Origin: Novosphingobium lentum NBRC 107847
Lineage (GTDB): Bacteria > Pseudomonadota > Alphaproteobacteria > Sphingomonadales > Sphingomonadaceae
Assembly: GCF_001590965.1 (NCBI RefSeq)
Contig: NZ_BCTW01000010.1
Span: 124,001 to 188,000 of the forward strand
DNA: 64,000 nt
Direction of reading: 5' to 3'
Shown: positions 1 through 7,481 of the stretch, in pieces
Layout: every line of letters starts with the position of its first letter
How positions within the stretch are numbered: position 1 is the first letter of the stretch
The notes under the pieces: model-generated
Told to the model about the DNA's origin: nothing
The model's input: only the letters and a program-made list of their open reading frames with translations
Database searches by the model: none
Program-made: the position numbers and the translations under genes

Positions 1-431
1 CGTCGAGCGAAGGATCGTCACCCAGCCGCCGGTCAAGGCAGACGAACGTGGTCAGGCTGGGACACAGCGCGCGCAATTGCGCGACGTCGTCGGCCAGGCT
101 CGAATGGTAGAACATCCACTGGCAGCGCACATAATTGATGTAGCCGGCATTGGCGTCGATCGCGTTGCGCGTGTTGACCGGGATCCACTTGCCATTGGCA
201 CGCCAGATCGCGAGCATCGCCACCATCAGCATGCCGCCGTTGGGACCGTACAGGGCGGCAAGGTCCTGGTTGCCGAAGCCATGCTTCTGCATGACTGCTG
301 CGATGCACTCCGACAGCTCCTTGACCTCGGCGAAGGTGTGGCTCTGCCCGGTCTCGGTGTCGATCACGCACGTGCGCTGGGGATCGCGGTCATGCCCGCG
401 GTCGAAGTAGTCAATCGCGCGCATCGGTCAT
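1..431 (-). CDS. Acyl-CoA synthetase (AMP-forming), N-terminal part, cut by window edge
   Basis: Reading the minus strand from an ATG at 431 gives an open frame of 143 codons that runs off the window edge. It begins MTDARAIDYFDRGHDRDPQR and has the N-terminal layout of the ANL superfamily: a Thr-Phe-Ala-Glu segment near residue 33, then a cofactor-free N-terminal lobe with an ALYGPNGG stretch and a WIPVNTRN stretch. This is typical of fatty-acid or aromatic-acid CoA ligases. The AMP-binding P-loop and the C-terminal domain lie outside the window, so substrate cannot be judged. Its ATG overlaps the stop of the upstream glutathione S-transferase gene (ATGA), so the two are very likely co-transcribed. 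Context suggests activation of an aromatic or phenylpropanoid acid, which is inference. Confidence 0.75.
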
Positions 432-1213
432 CCCCACCGGTTGATTTCAGGGCCGGGTGCCCAGGCGCGCAACGGTTCGGCGGTCGTGGCGCGCGCAAGG
501 GCGGCGGCCACGCTGGGCCGCGCCTTGACCCGGGCGAGCCAAGCCACGGTGCGCGGCGCGGCGGCAAACGCAGCGGGCCGCAGCGATGCCATGCCCGCGA
601 GCCAGCCGTACGTCTCCAGATCGGCTATGGAAAATTCGCCCATCAGCCAGTCGCGCCCGTCGGCCAGCTTGGCCTCGCAGCGCTCCACCGCCTGATCGAC
701 CTTGGTCTCGCTGTCCGCGACCTGGGCCGCATCGACCTGATCGTCGTGCAGCGCCTGCCAGCGCGCGCGCAGATCGTCGTTGACGATGGCCCCGGTGATC
801 GCGGCAAACTTGGTGTTGTCGACCGCAGCCAGCGGGCCTTGCGCATTGGCAAGGTTGCCGAGCAGCGACGCGGCGGGGGCCAGCCGTTCGGTGATCTGGC
901 GGCACCACATCATCATGTCCCAGTGCGCGTAAGGGTCTGTCGGCTGGAGTCCCGCCCCGCCTGCGGTTTCATCGAGGAACTGTGCGAGAAACACCGATTC
1001 GGTCATCGCCTCGCCAGCTGCGACCAGCACCGGACCTTCGCCTTCCAGCCCCATGTCGCGCGCCAGCGGATGGTCGATGCCGGGCAACGTGTGGCGCTCA
1101 CCCGCCAGCAGGTCGATGGGCCGGCATTCGACCGCCACGCCGGTTTCGGCCAGCGCGGCGAGCACCGCCAGCGACGGCCCGTTGGGTTCGCCGTGATAGA
1201 GGATCATGCTCAT
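428..1213 (-). CDS. Glutathione S-transferase family protein
   Basis: This 261-residue protein has a thioredoxin-like N-terminal half (MSMILYHGEPNGPS at the start, then a TESVFLAQFLDE segment matching the glutathione-binding SNAIL/TRYL-type region). An all-helical C-terminal half follows, with the usual GST hallmark (LMGEFSIADLETYGWLAGM). It is diverged from the neighbouring GST at 1210-2052 but shares its start (LYHGEPN versus LYHWEPN), so the pair probably arose by duplication. The start ATG overlaps the upstream stop (ATGA), and its own stop overlaps the acyl-CoA synthetase start. In sphingomonads GSTs of this kind cleave aryl ethers (LigE/LigF) or remove glutathione. Which of these it does cannot be told from sequence. 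Confidence 0.8.
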   Translation of the reverse strand: MSMILYHGEPNGPSLAVLAALAETGVAVECRPIDLLAGERHTLPGIDHPLARDMGLEGEGPVLVAAGEAMTESVFLAQFLDETAGGAGLQPTDPYAHWDMMMWCRQITERLAPAASLLGNLANAQGPLAAVDNTKFAAITGAIVNDDLRARWQALHDDQVDAAQVADSETKVDQAVERCEAKLADGRDWLMGEFSIADLETYGWLAGMASLRPAAFAAAPRTVAWLARVKARPSVAAALARATTAEPLRAWAPGPEINRWG

Positions 1214-2052
1214 CGTGACAGCGCTCCCGAATCCAGCTCGGACCTGATGCCCGAACTGATGCCCTCGGATTCGTCCTTGGGCGCGATGTAGTCCTGCTCG
1301 AGAATGGCGACGCGGCTGGCCATGTGCGTGCGCCCCAGCTTCCAGCAGGCGCGCGTTGCCGGGCGGGCGTAGATCGCACGCAGCCAGCGCATGATGTTCG
1401 GCGTCACCTCATCGTTGGCCAGGTGCGGCTGCGACAGCGGCATGGCGTAAGCCAGGTTGAACCCGTTGACGTCGGCGAGGCTGTAGGTGTCGCTCGCCAG
1501 CCATTGGTGCTGGCCCAGTTCCTGTTCCAGCATGCGGATGCCCACGCCGATGCGGCGGCCGCTTTCGGCCATTTCCGCCTCGCTGAACAGGCCATAGACC
1601 GCCTTGCGCCAGGCGATCTGCCGTTCGGGCAGCGGGATGCGCGCGATCGCTTCTTCCAGCTTGTCCTTGCCGTGCGCGGCGACCGCGTTGGGCCCGACGA
1701 AGAACTTCCAGCCGAACATCGAGAAGCTCGGCGCCAGCCACTGGTCCATGAACTTCATCCACCAGCGCACGCGCCAGCGATCCTGCGCATCGGCGGGCAT
1801 CAGTTCGGGCCCGGCGAACTCCTCGTTCACGTATTCCATGATAGCAGTGCTTTCGGTGAGCACGCGCGAGCCGTGGGTCATCGCCGGGATCGTGCCTTGC
1901 GGATTGATCGCCAGGTATTCCGGCTTGTGCTGGTCGAACTGGAGCATATCGATGTAATGGCTGGAAAATTCCACGCCCTTTTCCATCAGCGCCAGCATCG
2001 GCTTGCCCGAATTGGCGTTGGGCTCCCAGTGATAGAGGGTGATGTCGCTCAT
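1210..2052 (-). CDS. Glutathione S-transferase, LigF/beta-etherase-like
   Basis: The protein (280 residues from the ATG at 2052) resembles the LigF-type beta-etherases of Sphingobium SYK-6. It has a LYHWEPNANSGKPMLALMEK start, an INPQGTIPAMTHGS segment with the cis-proline loop, and VLTESTAIMEYV for gamma-glutamyl binding. The helical domain contains PERQIAWRKA and YSLADVNGFNLAYA. LigF enzymes open beta-O-4 aryl ether bonds by nucleophilic attack of glutathione. A longer frame opens at 2088, but the internal ATG at 2052 is preceded by an AGAAAGAG Shine-Dalgarno-like stretch and starts at the conserved fold, so it is preferred. It heads a three-gene unit (GST, GST, CoA ligase) with its own palindrome upstream at 2105-2119. 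Etherase activity is inference from family resemblance. Confidence 0.75.
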   Translation of the reverse strand: MSDITLYHWEPNANSGKPMLALMEKGVEFSSHYIDMLQFDQHKPEYLAINPQGTIPAMTHGSRVLTESTAIMEYVNEEFAGPELMPADAQDRWRVRWWMKFMDQWLAPSFSMFGWKFFVGPNAVAAHGKDKLEEAIARIPLPERQIAWRKAVYGLFSEAEMAESGRRIGVGIRMLEQELGQHQWLASDTYSLADVNGFNLAYAMPLSQPHLANDEVTPNIMRWLRAIYARPATRACWKLGRTHMASRVAILEQDYIAPKDESEGISSGIRSELDSGALSR

Positions 2053-2104
2053 GCCGCAGCACTCTTTCTGGTCATCCGGCACTCCCATGCGCTAGGTCGT
2101 TTTT

Positions 2105-2119
2105 GTATGCCTTGCATAC
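2105..2119. promoter_or_regulatory. Palindrome upstream of the GST operon, possible operator
   Basis: GTATGC-CTT-GCATAC is a perfect 6-bp inverted repeat with a 3-bp spacer, in an AT-rich setting 53 bp upstream of the GST start at 2052. It differs from the CTAACAATTGGTAG-type sites of the neighbouring operons. A single GTATGC half occurs beside the operator at 16759-16764. An operator role is inferred only from position and symmetry. Confidence 0.4.
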
Positions 2120-2208
2120 TAAAACTCCGACGCGCGCGGTCAAGCGGCTTCAGAGCTCATTTCATCTCGCATTTCACTGGCATTTCACCCGGCGTTTCAC
2201 CGGGCGAA

Positions 2209-2598
2209 CTATCGCGCTATCATCGACCAGCGGAACAAGTGCGCATGGCCCGAAAGCGGCGCTGCCGCGCGCTGTTCGGCGACCAGCCGCAGGCCCTTGC
2301 CCTGCAACGCGCCGCGCACCGCGACCCAGTCGCTCCACCCGGTGAGGCCATCGACGCGGCCATGGTGCGCAACATCGCGGATGCTGCGCCACAAGGTTTC
2401 GTGCGCATCGCCAATATCGATCGCGGGGAAACCGGTCTGCGCGCTGGCGAACGCGCGCGATTCGGCGATGCGGCTGTCGTAAACCACCAGCCGCTGCACA
2501 AGCTGCTGCTGCATCGCGCGCGCCGCGACCGGAGCGGTCACGACGGCACCGGCGATGGCGCTGCCTTTCAGCATTGCGCGACGATCCAGCCGCATCAT
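2209..2598 (-). CDS. Small twin-arginine-signal protein of the alkylphenol hydroxylase operon
   Basis: This is a 129-residue protein I do not recognise. The N-terminus MMRLDRRAMLKGSAIAGAVV is a clear twin-arginine signal (RR, then a hydrophobic stretch, then AARA as a cleavage site), so the mature protein of about 100 residues should be exported folded. No cysteine or heme motif is present. Its ATG overlaps the stop of the cytochrome c gene (ATGA), so it is the third gene of a coupled unit with the cytochrome and the flavoprotein. It may be an accessory or cofactor-assembly protein of that oxidoreductase, or a soluble partner. That is inferred from coupling alone. Confidence 0.7.
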   Translation of the reverse strand: MMRLDRRAMLKGSAIAGAVVTAPVAARAMQQQLVQRLVVYDSRIAESRAFASAQTGFPAIDIGDAHETLWRSIRDVAHHGRVDGLTGWSDWVAVRGALQGKGLRLVAEQRAAAPLSGHAHLFRWSMIAR

Positions 2599-3044
2599 TT
2601 GCCTTTACCCAAGTAGGCCGCAACCGCGTCCAGTTCCGGGTTGGTAATATCGACGCGGGTTTGCGGCGGCATCGCGTTCTTGCCCATGCGCGCCACCGAT
2701 TTCACGTAGTCGGCAGTCAGGTCGGTCCGATTGGCGAGCAGCGCCGTCTCGGGCGGCTGGCCCGCCGCCATGCGCTGCTTGGTCAGCAGGTTGGTGCCCA
2801 TGCCGCCGGCAAGGTGGCAATAGCCGCAGTGAACCTCGAACAGCGCCTTGCCATCGCCGCCCGCTGCCAAGCGGTCGCCCGCAGGCGCCACCGCGCGCAT
2901 CTGGTAGGGTGGCGGCGGTGGTGGCCCGCCTGCATGACCGGGGCCGCCGGGCGCGCCCGAACCGGTCGCGTTGCCCGATGTCGAGGGCGCCATGTTGCAT
3001 GCCGCCAGTGCCGCGATGGCGGCAAGACCGAGGACGCGCTTCAT
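2595..3044 (-). CDS. c-type cytochrome lipoprotein, partner of the flavin oxidoreductase
   Basis: The protein is 149 residues from the ATG at 3044. It begins MKRVLGLAAIAALAAC, a lipoprotein signal with Cys16 as the lipidated residue, followed by a Gly/Pro-rich linker including six prolines in a row. A single heme site CGYCH lies at residues 73-77, and a likely distal methionine is in GKNAMPPQ near residue 125. A longer frame opens at 3086, but this ATG has a GGAGG Shine-Dalgarno and overlaps the flavoprotein stop (ATGA). In 4-cresol methylhydroxylase and eugenol hydroxylase a small cytochrome c subunit takes the electrons from the flavin. This gene sits exactly where that subunit is expected. 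A membrane lipid anchor is less usual for that role. Confidence 0.85.
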   Translation of the reverse strand: MKRVLGLAAIAALAACNMAPSTSGNATGSGAPGGPGHAGGPPPPPPYQMRAVAPAGDRLAAGGDGKALFEVHCGYCHLAGGMGTNLLTKQRMAAGQPPETALLANRTDLTADYVKSVARMGKNAMPPQTRVDITNPELDAVAAYLGKGK

Positions 3045-4618
3045 GCCCGGCCTCCGCCCGCCTGGTCGCGATAGGCGGCGGGCCACACGCCCTGCTTGCC
3101 CGGCGCGAGGATGCCGTTGGGGTCGAGCGCGTCCTTCACCGTCTCGTCGAACCGGCGCAGCGCGTGGTTGTTGAAGTCGAACGTGGACATGACCTTGTCC
3201 ATCCAGCCGATGTGCGTGCGGTATTCACCGTACCCCGCGGCTGCCGTCTCCGCGATCAGCGCGTCGAACAGCTTGCGCATGTTGGCCACTTGTTCGGGCT
3301 GGTCGCGATCGTACATCAGCATGTTGATGTTGTTGGCAAAACGTCCGCCGATGGTGAAGCTGGCGTAGAAATCGACGTCGTGATCGGCGATGATCTTGCG
3401 GCTGCGCTTCAGCTGCCCCAGCACATGCTCGCTGCTGGCCGGCACCACCGGCGAGAAGCCAAGGTGCGCGCCGCGTCCGCCGATCCAGTCGCTCATCTGC
3501 AGCGGCACGGCAGACGGCACGCCCATGGTGATCTCGAACGCGTTGATCGGATCGCCTTGGTGCCACCAGGTTTCCTTTGGCGGTGCGGCCAGGTTGCGCT
3601 TCATCGCCGCCTTGACGATCTCGGCCTTGGCCTTGACCACCGGCTCATCGCCGTACAGCCGCATCGCGACCTGCCAGTAGCCCAGCTTGTGCTCTTTCAG
3701 CAGTTCGGCCACGCGGCTTTCGGGAATCGCGCCGGGCTTGTCCCAGAAGTCCTTGCGCTGGCCTTTCAGCACCATCTTGCCCAGCCAGCTGGGGATGAAC
3801 ACGTTCTGGTCGATCAGCCCGGAAATCTTCATCGGCGCGATCGTGTCGATCACCCAGCCGATGTCGCCTTCCTCGGGAATGTCGAACACCAGCTCCAGCG
3901 AGCTGGCCGGTTCGGGCTGCAGCCACACCCCCGCCTTGGTCACCACGCCCAGGTTGGACTGCGTGAACGCCAGATCCCAGCCCGGTCCGAACGCGAACGG
4001 GAACAAGTGCCACGCCGGGTTCTTGTCCATCGCGCCAAGGCCGGTGCGCATCAGATCGCCTTGCGGGAGCACCACTTCCAGCCCGCACAGATTGCGCGCG
4101 TGCAGCCCATACGGCGTGTAGCCGATACCGTGATCGAGCGCGTTGCCGATGACCGAGCCCCAGGCATTGCCCGGCACGCTCATCCACAGCGGCGCTTTCT
4201 CGCGCTGGATCTTTTCGTACAGGTCGAAAAACCCGACGCCCGGCTCGACCACGCAATAGGCCAGCTTGGGATCGAGCTCGAGCACCTTGTTCATCCGGCC
4301 AAGATCGAGCACGATCGAACCCGGCATCCGCGGCGCGGCGGTGCCGTAGCCCAGGTTCTTGCCACGCGCGACCGGCCACAGCGGGGTCTTGTGCTCGTTG
4401 GCCAACCGCACGATCGCCTGCACTTCCTCGACCGACGATGGCGCGACCGCGGCGGACGCGGGCCATTCCTCGTTCGATCCGGGGGCATAGATGTCGGAAT
4501 AGGCGTCGCGATCGGCGTCGGTCGCCATGACCCAGTCCTTGCCGACCACACCAGTATAGGCGGTGAGCGCGGCATCGAATGCGGCAGGGCTGACGCGTGG
4601 TGGCAGGGTCAGTTTCAA
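3041..4618 (-). CDS. FAD-dependent 4-alkylphenol hydroxylase (4-cresol dehydrogenase / vanillyl-alcohol oxidase family)
   Basis: The 525-residue flavoprotein belongs to the VAO/PCMH family. It has an N-terminal FAD-binding domain with ARGKNLGYGTAAPRMPGS and LDLGRMNKV, then GNALDHGIGYTPYGLH, and a C-terminal substrate domain with a YRTHIGWMD segment. The Tyr-Arg of that segment matches the pair that stabilises the phenolate in PCMH and VAO. Family members hydroxylate or oxidise para-alkylphenols (4-cresol, eugenol, vanillyl alcohol) through a quinone methide. A frame opens at a TTG at 4648, but that start lies inside the operator palindrome. The TTG at 4618 follows GGGAGA with good spacing and is preferred. 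The cytochrome c gene directly follows and overlaps, favouring a dehydrogenase (PCMH or eugenol hydroxylase type) over an oxidase. The substrate is unknown. Confidence 0.85.
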   Translation of the reverse strand: MKLTLPPRVSPAAFDAALTAYTGVVGKDWVMATDADRDAYSDIYAPGSNEEWPASAAVAPSSVEEVQAIVRLANEHKTPLWPVARGKNLGYGTAAPRMPGSIVLDLGRMNKVLELDPKLAYCVVEPGVGFFDLYEKIQREKAPLWMSVPGNAWGSVIGNALDHGIGYTPYGLHARNLCGLEVVLPQGDLMRTGLGAMDKNPAWHLFPFAFGPGWDLAFTQSNLGVVTKAGVWLQPEPASSLELVFDIPEEGDIGWVIDTIAPMKISGLIDQNVFIPSWLGKMVLKGQRKDFWDKPGAIPESRVAELLKEHKLGYWQVAMRLYGDEPVVKAKAEIVKAAMKRNLAAPPKETWWHQGDPINAFEITMGVPSAVPLQMSDWIGGRGAHLGFSPVVPASSEHVLGQLKRSRKIIADHDVDFYASFTIGGRFANNINMLMYDRDQPEQVANMRKLFDALIAETAAAGYGEYRTHIGWMDKVMSTFDFNNHALRRFDETVKDALDPNGILAPGKQGVWPAAYRDQAGGGRA

Positions 4619-4641
4619 CCCTATTCTCCCGTGATTATTTT

Positions 4642-4655
4642 CTACCAATTGTTAG
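4642..4655. promoter_or_regulatory. Operator-like palindrome CTACCAATTGTTAG
   Basis: This 14-bp site is a near-perfect palindrome (minus strand CTAACAATTGGTAG, one mismatched pair). It lies one base downstream of the -10 box of the promoter at 4657-4685, so a bound protein would cover the transcription start. Five close copies stand at other promoters of this island (8416, 11558, 14162, 16769, 21173). Confidence 0.7.
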
Positions 4656-4656
4656 C

Positions 4657-4685
4657 ATTGTGCCCGAGCGACCGGGGCCGGTCAA
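4657..4685 (-). promoter_or_regulatory. Promoter of the alkylphenol hydroxylase operon
   Basis: On the minus strand a -35 box TTGACC (4680-4685) and a -10-like box CACAAT (4657-4662) are separated by exactly 17 bp. The operator palindrome starts one base further downstream. The promoter at 8387-8415 has the same geometry, which strengthens both calls. Confidence 0.6.
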
Positions 4686-4689
4686 GCGA

Positions 4690-5184
4690 TCAGGTGACGG
4701 CGTAATAGCGCACCAGATTGCCGTCGGGCTTGCGCTCCCCGATGCCAATGAACACGTGCCGCGTCAGCCAGTCGTGCTTGCCCTGCGATGTTTCGAACGT
4801 GGGCTGCGCGCGCAGGTAGTAATCCGCATGCGGCACCGGATCCCCGCCCGCGAATGCCCACTGGCGCAGCCGGTCCATCGTGCCGGGCGTGCGGCCCCAC
4901 AGGAAGCCCCTGTTCTGCATGTAGATCAGCGTGCCGTCATCGACTTCGAGCATGTAGCGCGCATCGAACACGGCAGTGTCGTCGGGCCGGAACGTGGCAT
5001 AGTCGCCGCCCGAATTGGGCACCGCGCGGCCTTTGATGCGCGGCCCCTCGAACTCACCCTCGTCGACATAAACCGCCGAGCGGAAGCCGCCGCCGGGCAC
5101 GTCGGGCACCATCTGCACGCGCGTGAAGCGCAGGCGGCAGGCGAACGCGAATTCCAGATGCGGCTGGTTCATCGTGCTGAACAT
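4690..5184 (-). CDS. DUF3237 domain-containing protein
   Basis: This 164-residue protein has the DUF3237 pattern: LEFAFACRLRFTR at the start, a Gly-rich PGGDYATFRPDDTAVFDARY middle (here NSGGDYATFRPDD), then a DGTLIYMQNRGF segment and a C-terminal VFIGIGERKPDGNLVRYYAV strand. The family forms small beta-barrels and has no settled biochemical function, but is common in aromatic-degradation clusters. A frame opens at 5208. The ATG at 5184 follows an AAGAGG site and is preferred. It lies downstream of the PQQ dehydrogenase gene, separated by an inverted repeat, so it may be read at lower level from the same promoter. No signal peptide is seen, so it is cytoplasmic. Confidence 0.75.
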   Translation of the reverse strand: MFSTMNQPHLEFAFACRLRFTRVQMVPDVPGGGFRSAVYVDEGEFEGPRIKGRAVPNSGGDYATFRPDDTAVFDARYMLEVDDGTLIYMQNRGFLWGRTPGTMDRLRQWAFAGGDPVPHADYYLRAQPTFETSQGKHDWLTRHVFIGIGERKPDGNLVRYYAVT

Positions 5185-5207
5185 TCTAGGTTCCTCTTGG
5201 AGGCACA

Positions 5208-5284
5208 TCCTTCGACAGGCTCAGGATGAGCGGCATTGGAATTAAATGGAAAATTGATCCGCTCGTCCTGAGCCTGTCGAAGGA
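5208..5284. repeat. Intergenic inverted repeat, copy 1
   Basis: Two 26-bp arms (5208-5233 and 5259-5284) containing TTCGACAGGCTCAGGATGAG and its complement flank an AT-rich 25-bp loop. The same family occurs at 30891-30965, 37959-38045, 58368-58507 and, diverged, at 31925-32020. The stem would fold strongly in RNA. Between the PQQ dehydrogenase stop and the DUF3237 gene it could attenuate read-through or stabilise the upstream mRNA. Confidence 0.85.
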
Positions 5285-5297
5285 CGCCCGCCACACC

Positions 5298-7481
5298 TCA
5301 GTAGTTCGACAGGATCGCCAAGCTGGGCGCATCGAGCGGCTGTCCCGCCTTGCGCTTGGCCAGTTCGTCGGTGCGCGTCCTGCCTTGCTCGTCGATCAGA
5401 TAGGCGTGGATCGCATCGGCATCGGCGGGCTTCAGCACATCATCCCAGCGCGGCATCCCGGCGGTGACCAGCGCGCCCTCCAGCACGATCTGCCGGAACG
5501 CCGCGTGCGTGCCCGGCTGCATCCGGCGCAAGTCCGGGGTGATCGAGCGATGCTGGTTGGAATGGCAGATCGCGCAGTTGGTGAAAAACAGTCCGCGCCC
5601 CGCCGCGATCGTCGCGGGCGTGACGCCCGACGCCTGGGCTGGTGCGACCGGCGCGACCTCCAGCGGCGGCAGCGGCGGCGGGATCGTCACCGGCCCGCCA
5701 TCCAGACGGAATACCAGCAACCGCCCGGCATTGCCGCGCTGATACGCCGCCGAATAGCGCGGCACGTACGGGAACCCGCCCCCGCCCCATGCGGCCATCA
5801 CCGCGATATACTGCACGCCCTTGACCCGATAGGTCATTGGCGCGGCGACGATCGTGGTGCCGGTCTCGATCGTCTTGAGCACGCGTCCGGTCTTCGCCTC
5901 GCGCACCACCAGCTGCCCCGCCAGATTGCCGTGGACCAGCAGGCCGCCGCCGGTGCTGAGCACCCCGCCGCGATCCTGCCAGCCCGCCGTTGGCTGCGAC
6001 CACACCGTCCGACCGGTGAGCGGATCGATTGCCCGCATCTCGCTGCCGCCGGGGTTCTTCAGCACCTCCTGCCACGCGGGCAGCGCCTTGACCTGTGCGG
6101 CAACCGGCGGCGGCAAGGTCGCGAGCGCGGCCTGCAGTTGCGGGGTGAAGATCAGCGCGGCGCCGGTGTTGAGGCCCTTGGGCTTGTAGGCCTTGTCGCC
6201 CGGCGGCACGAACATCAGGTTGCCCATGTCCTGGATCGCCGCGAAATAGAGCCCGCTGACCGGATCGAACGCGGCCGGGTACCAGTTGCGCGCGCCCGGC
6301 GTGCCGGGAAAGATGATCTTGGGGCCCCGGCTGAAATCGGCGGCATCGCGGTCCAGTTCGGGCGCGCCGGTCTTTATGTCGATGCGCTTGGCCCAGTTGA
6401 CCCGCACCAGCGGATTGGCGCGCAGCAGTTTTCCGTCGCGCCGGTCGATCACATAGAGGAAGCCGTTCTTGGGCGCGTGCAGGATCACCGGGCGGTCCGC
6501 GCCATCCACATTCATGTGGGTGAGGATCATCGGCGCGGTCGCGTCGTAGTCCCACTGGTCGCTGGGCGATTCCTGATAATACCACTTCATCCGCCCGGTA
6601 CGCGCATCGAGCGCGACGATCGACGAGACGTACAGGTTGCTGCCGCCGGTGGGGGACCGGATTTCGAGGCTGTAAGGCTCGCCGTTGCCGGTGCCGACCA
6701 GCACCAGACCGGTCTCGGGATCATAGTTCAGCGCGTCCCACGGACTGCCGCCGGCGCCCATGTCCCAGCGGCTGCGCGGATCCCACGTCTTGAGCGCGGC
6801 TTCGAGTTCGGGATTGTCCTGCGGCCCCAGTCTGGGATCGCGCGGAACGACGTGGAACCGCCAGGCCAGCTTGCCGGTGGCAAGATCGTAAGCCGAGACA
6901 TAACCGCGCGCGTCGTAATCCGCGCCGCCATTGCCCAGCACCACCACGCTTCCGGCGACTTCTGGCGCGCCGGTGGAATTGGTGCCCCGGGCATGATCCT
7001 CCACCGTATCGACCGACCACACCGGCGCGCCGGTCTTCGCATCGAGCGCGTAAAGCTTGCCGTCGAGCGCCGCGACATAGACCCGGCCCTGCGCCAACGC
7101 GACGCCGCGATTGGCCATGTCGCAGCACACGGTGCGGTTGACCTGCATGTCGACCACCGGCTCGAACCGCCACAGCTCCTTGCCCGTGGCGGCATCGAAC
7201 GCGTAAGCGCGACCCGCCGGGCCGGAGGTGTACATCACGCCGCCAACCACCACCGGCGTCGCCTCGAGCACGCGATCGGTGCCAAGCTGCGCTTCCCATG
7301 CCAGCCCCAGCCGCGAAACGTTGGCGGGGGTGATGTCTGCCAGCGTGGAATGGTGGGTCTTGCCCGCGTCGCCGCCGGGATTGGTCCAGTCGTCTGCCGC
7401 CTGCGCCTGCTGCGGTGGAGCGCCCGTGCCGGTCGAGCACGCGGCCAGCAGCAGCGCCAGCAGCGGCGCGAACGGACGCAT
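5298..7481 (-). CDS. PQQ-dependent quinohemoprotein dehydrogenase, lipoprotein with C-terminal cytochrome c
   Basis: The 727-residue protein begins MRPFAPLLALLLAAC, a lipoprotein signal with Cys15 as anchor. An eight-bladed PQQ propeller follows (repeated AxDAxTGKxxW motifs), including the vicinal disulfide pair Cys119-Cys120 (NRTVCCDMANRG) that packs on PQQ. The C-terminal domain carries one heme site CAICH (residues 636-640). This is the architecture of type II quinohemoprotein alcohol dehydrogenases, which oxidise alcohols or aldehydes in the periplasm and pass electrons to heme. The frame continues open far upstream, but ATG 7481 overlaps the preceding stop by one base (TGATG) and starts the signal peptide. 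PQQ biosynthesis genes are not in the window. The substrate is probably an aromatic alcohol, by context only. Confidence 0.88.
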   Translation of the reverse strand: MRPFAPLLALLLAACSTGTGAPPQQAQAADDWTNPGGDAGKTHHSTLADITPANVSRLGLAWEAQLGTDRVLEATPVVVGGVMYTSGPAGRAYAFDAATGKELWRFEPVVDMQVNRTVCCDMANRGVALAQGRVYVAALDGKLYALDAKTGAPVWSVDTVEDHARGTNSTGAPEVAGSVVVLGNGGADYDARGYVSAYDLATGKLAWRFHVVPRDPRLGPQDNPELEAALKTWDPRSRWDMGAGGSPWDALNYDPETGLVLVGTGNGEPYSLEIRSPTGGSNLYVSSIVALDARTGRMKWYYQESPSDQWDYDATAPMILTHMNVDGADRPVILHAPKNGFLYVIDRRDGKLLRANPLVRVNWAKRIDIKTGAPELDRDAADFSRGPKIIFPGTPGARNWYPAAFDPVSGLYFAAIQDMGNLMFVPPGDKAYKPKGLNTGAALIFTPQLQAALATLPPPVAAQVKALPAWQEVLKNPGGSEMRAIDPLTGRTVWSQPTAGWQDRGGVLSTGGGLLVHGNLAGQLVVREAKTGRVLKTIETGTTIVAAPMTYRVKGVQYIAVMAAWGGGGFPYVPRYSAAYQRGNAGRLLVFRLDGGPVTIPPPLPPLEVAPVAPAQASGVTPATIAAGRGLFFTNCAICHSNQHRSITPDLRRMQPGTHAAFRQIVLEGALVTAGMPRWDDVLKPADADAIHAYLIDEQGRTRTDELAKRKAGQPLDAPSLAILSNY

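Noticed and set aside
2105..2119. GTATGC palindrome as a seventh copy of the island operator
   Set aside because: It has no CAATTG core and different arms and spacing, so it was listed as a separate element.
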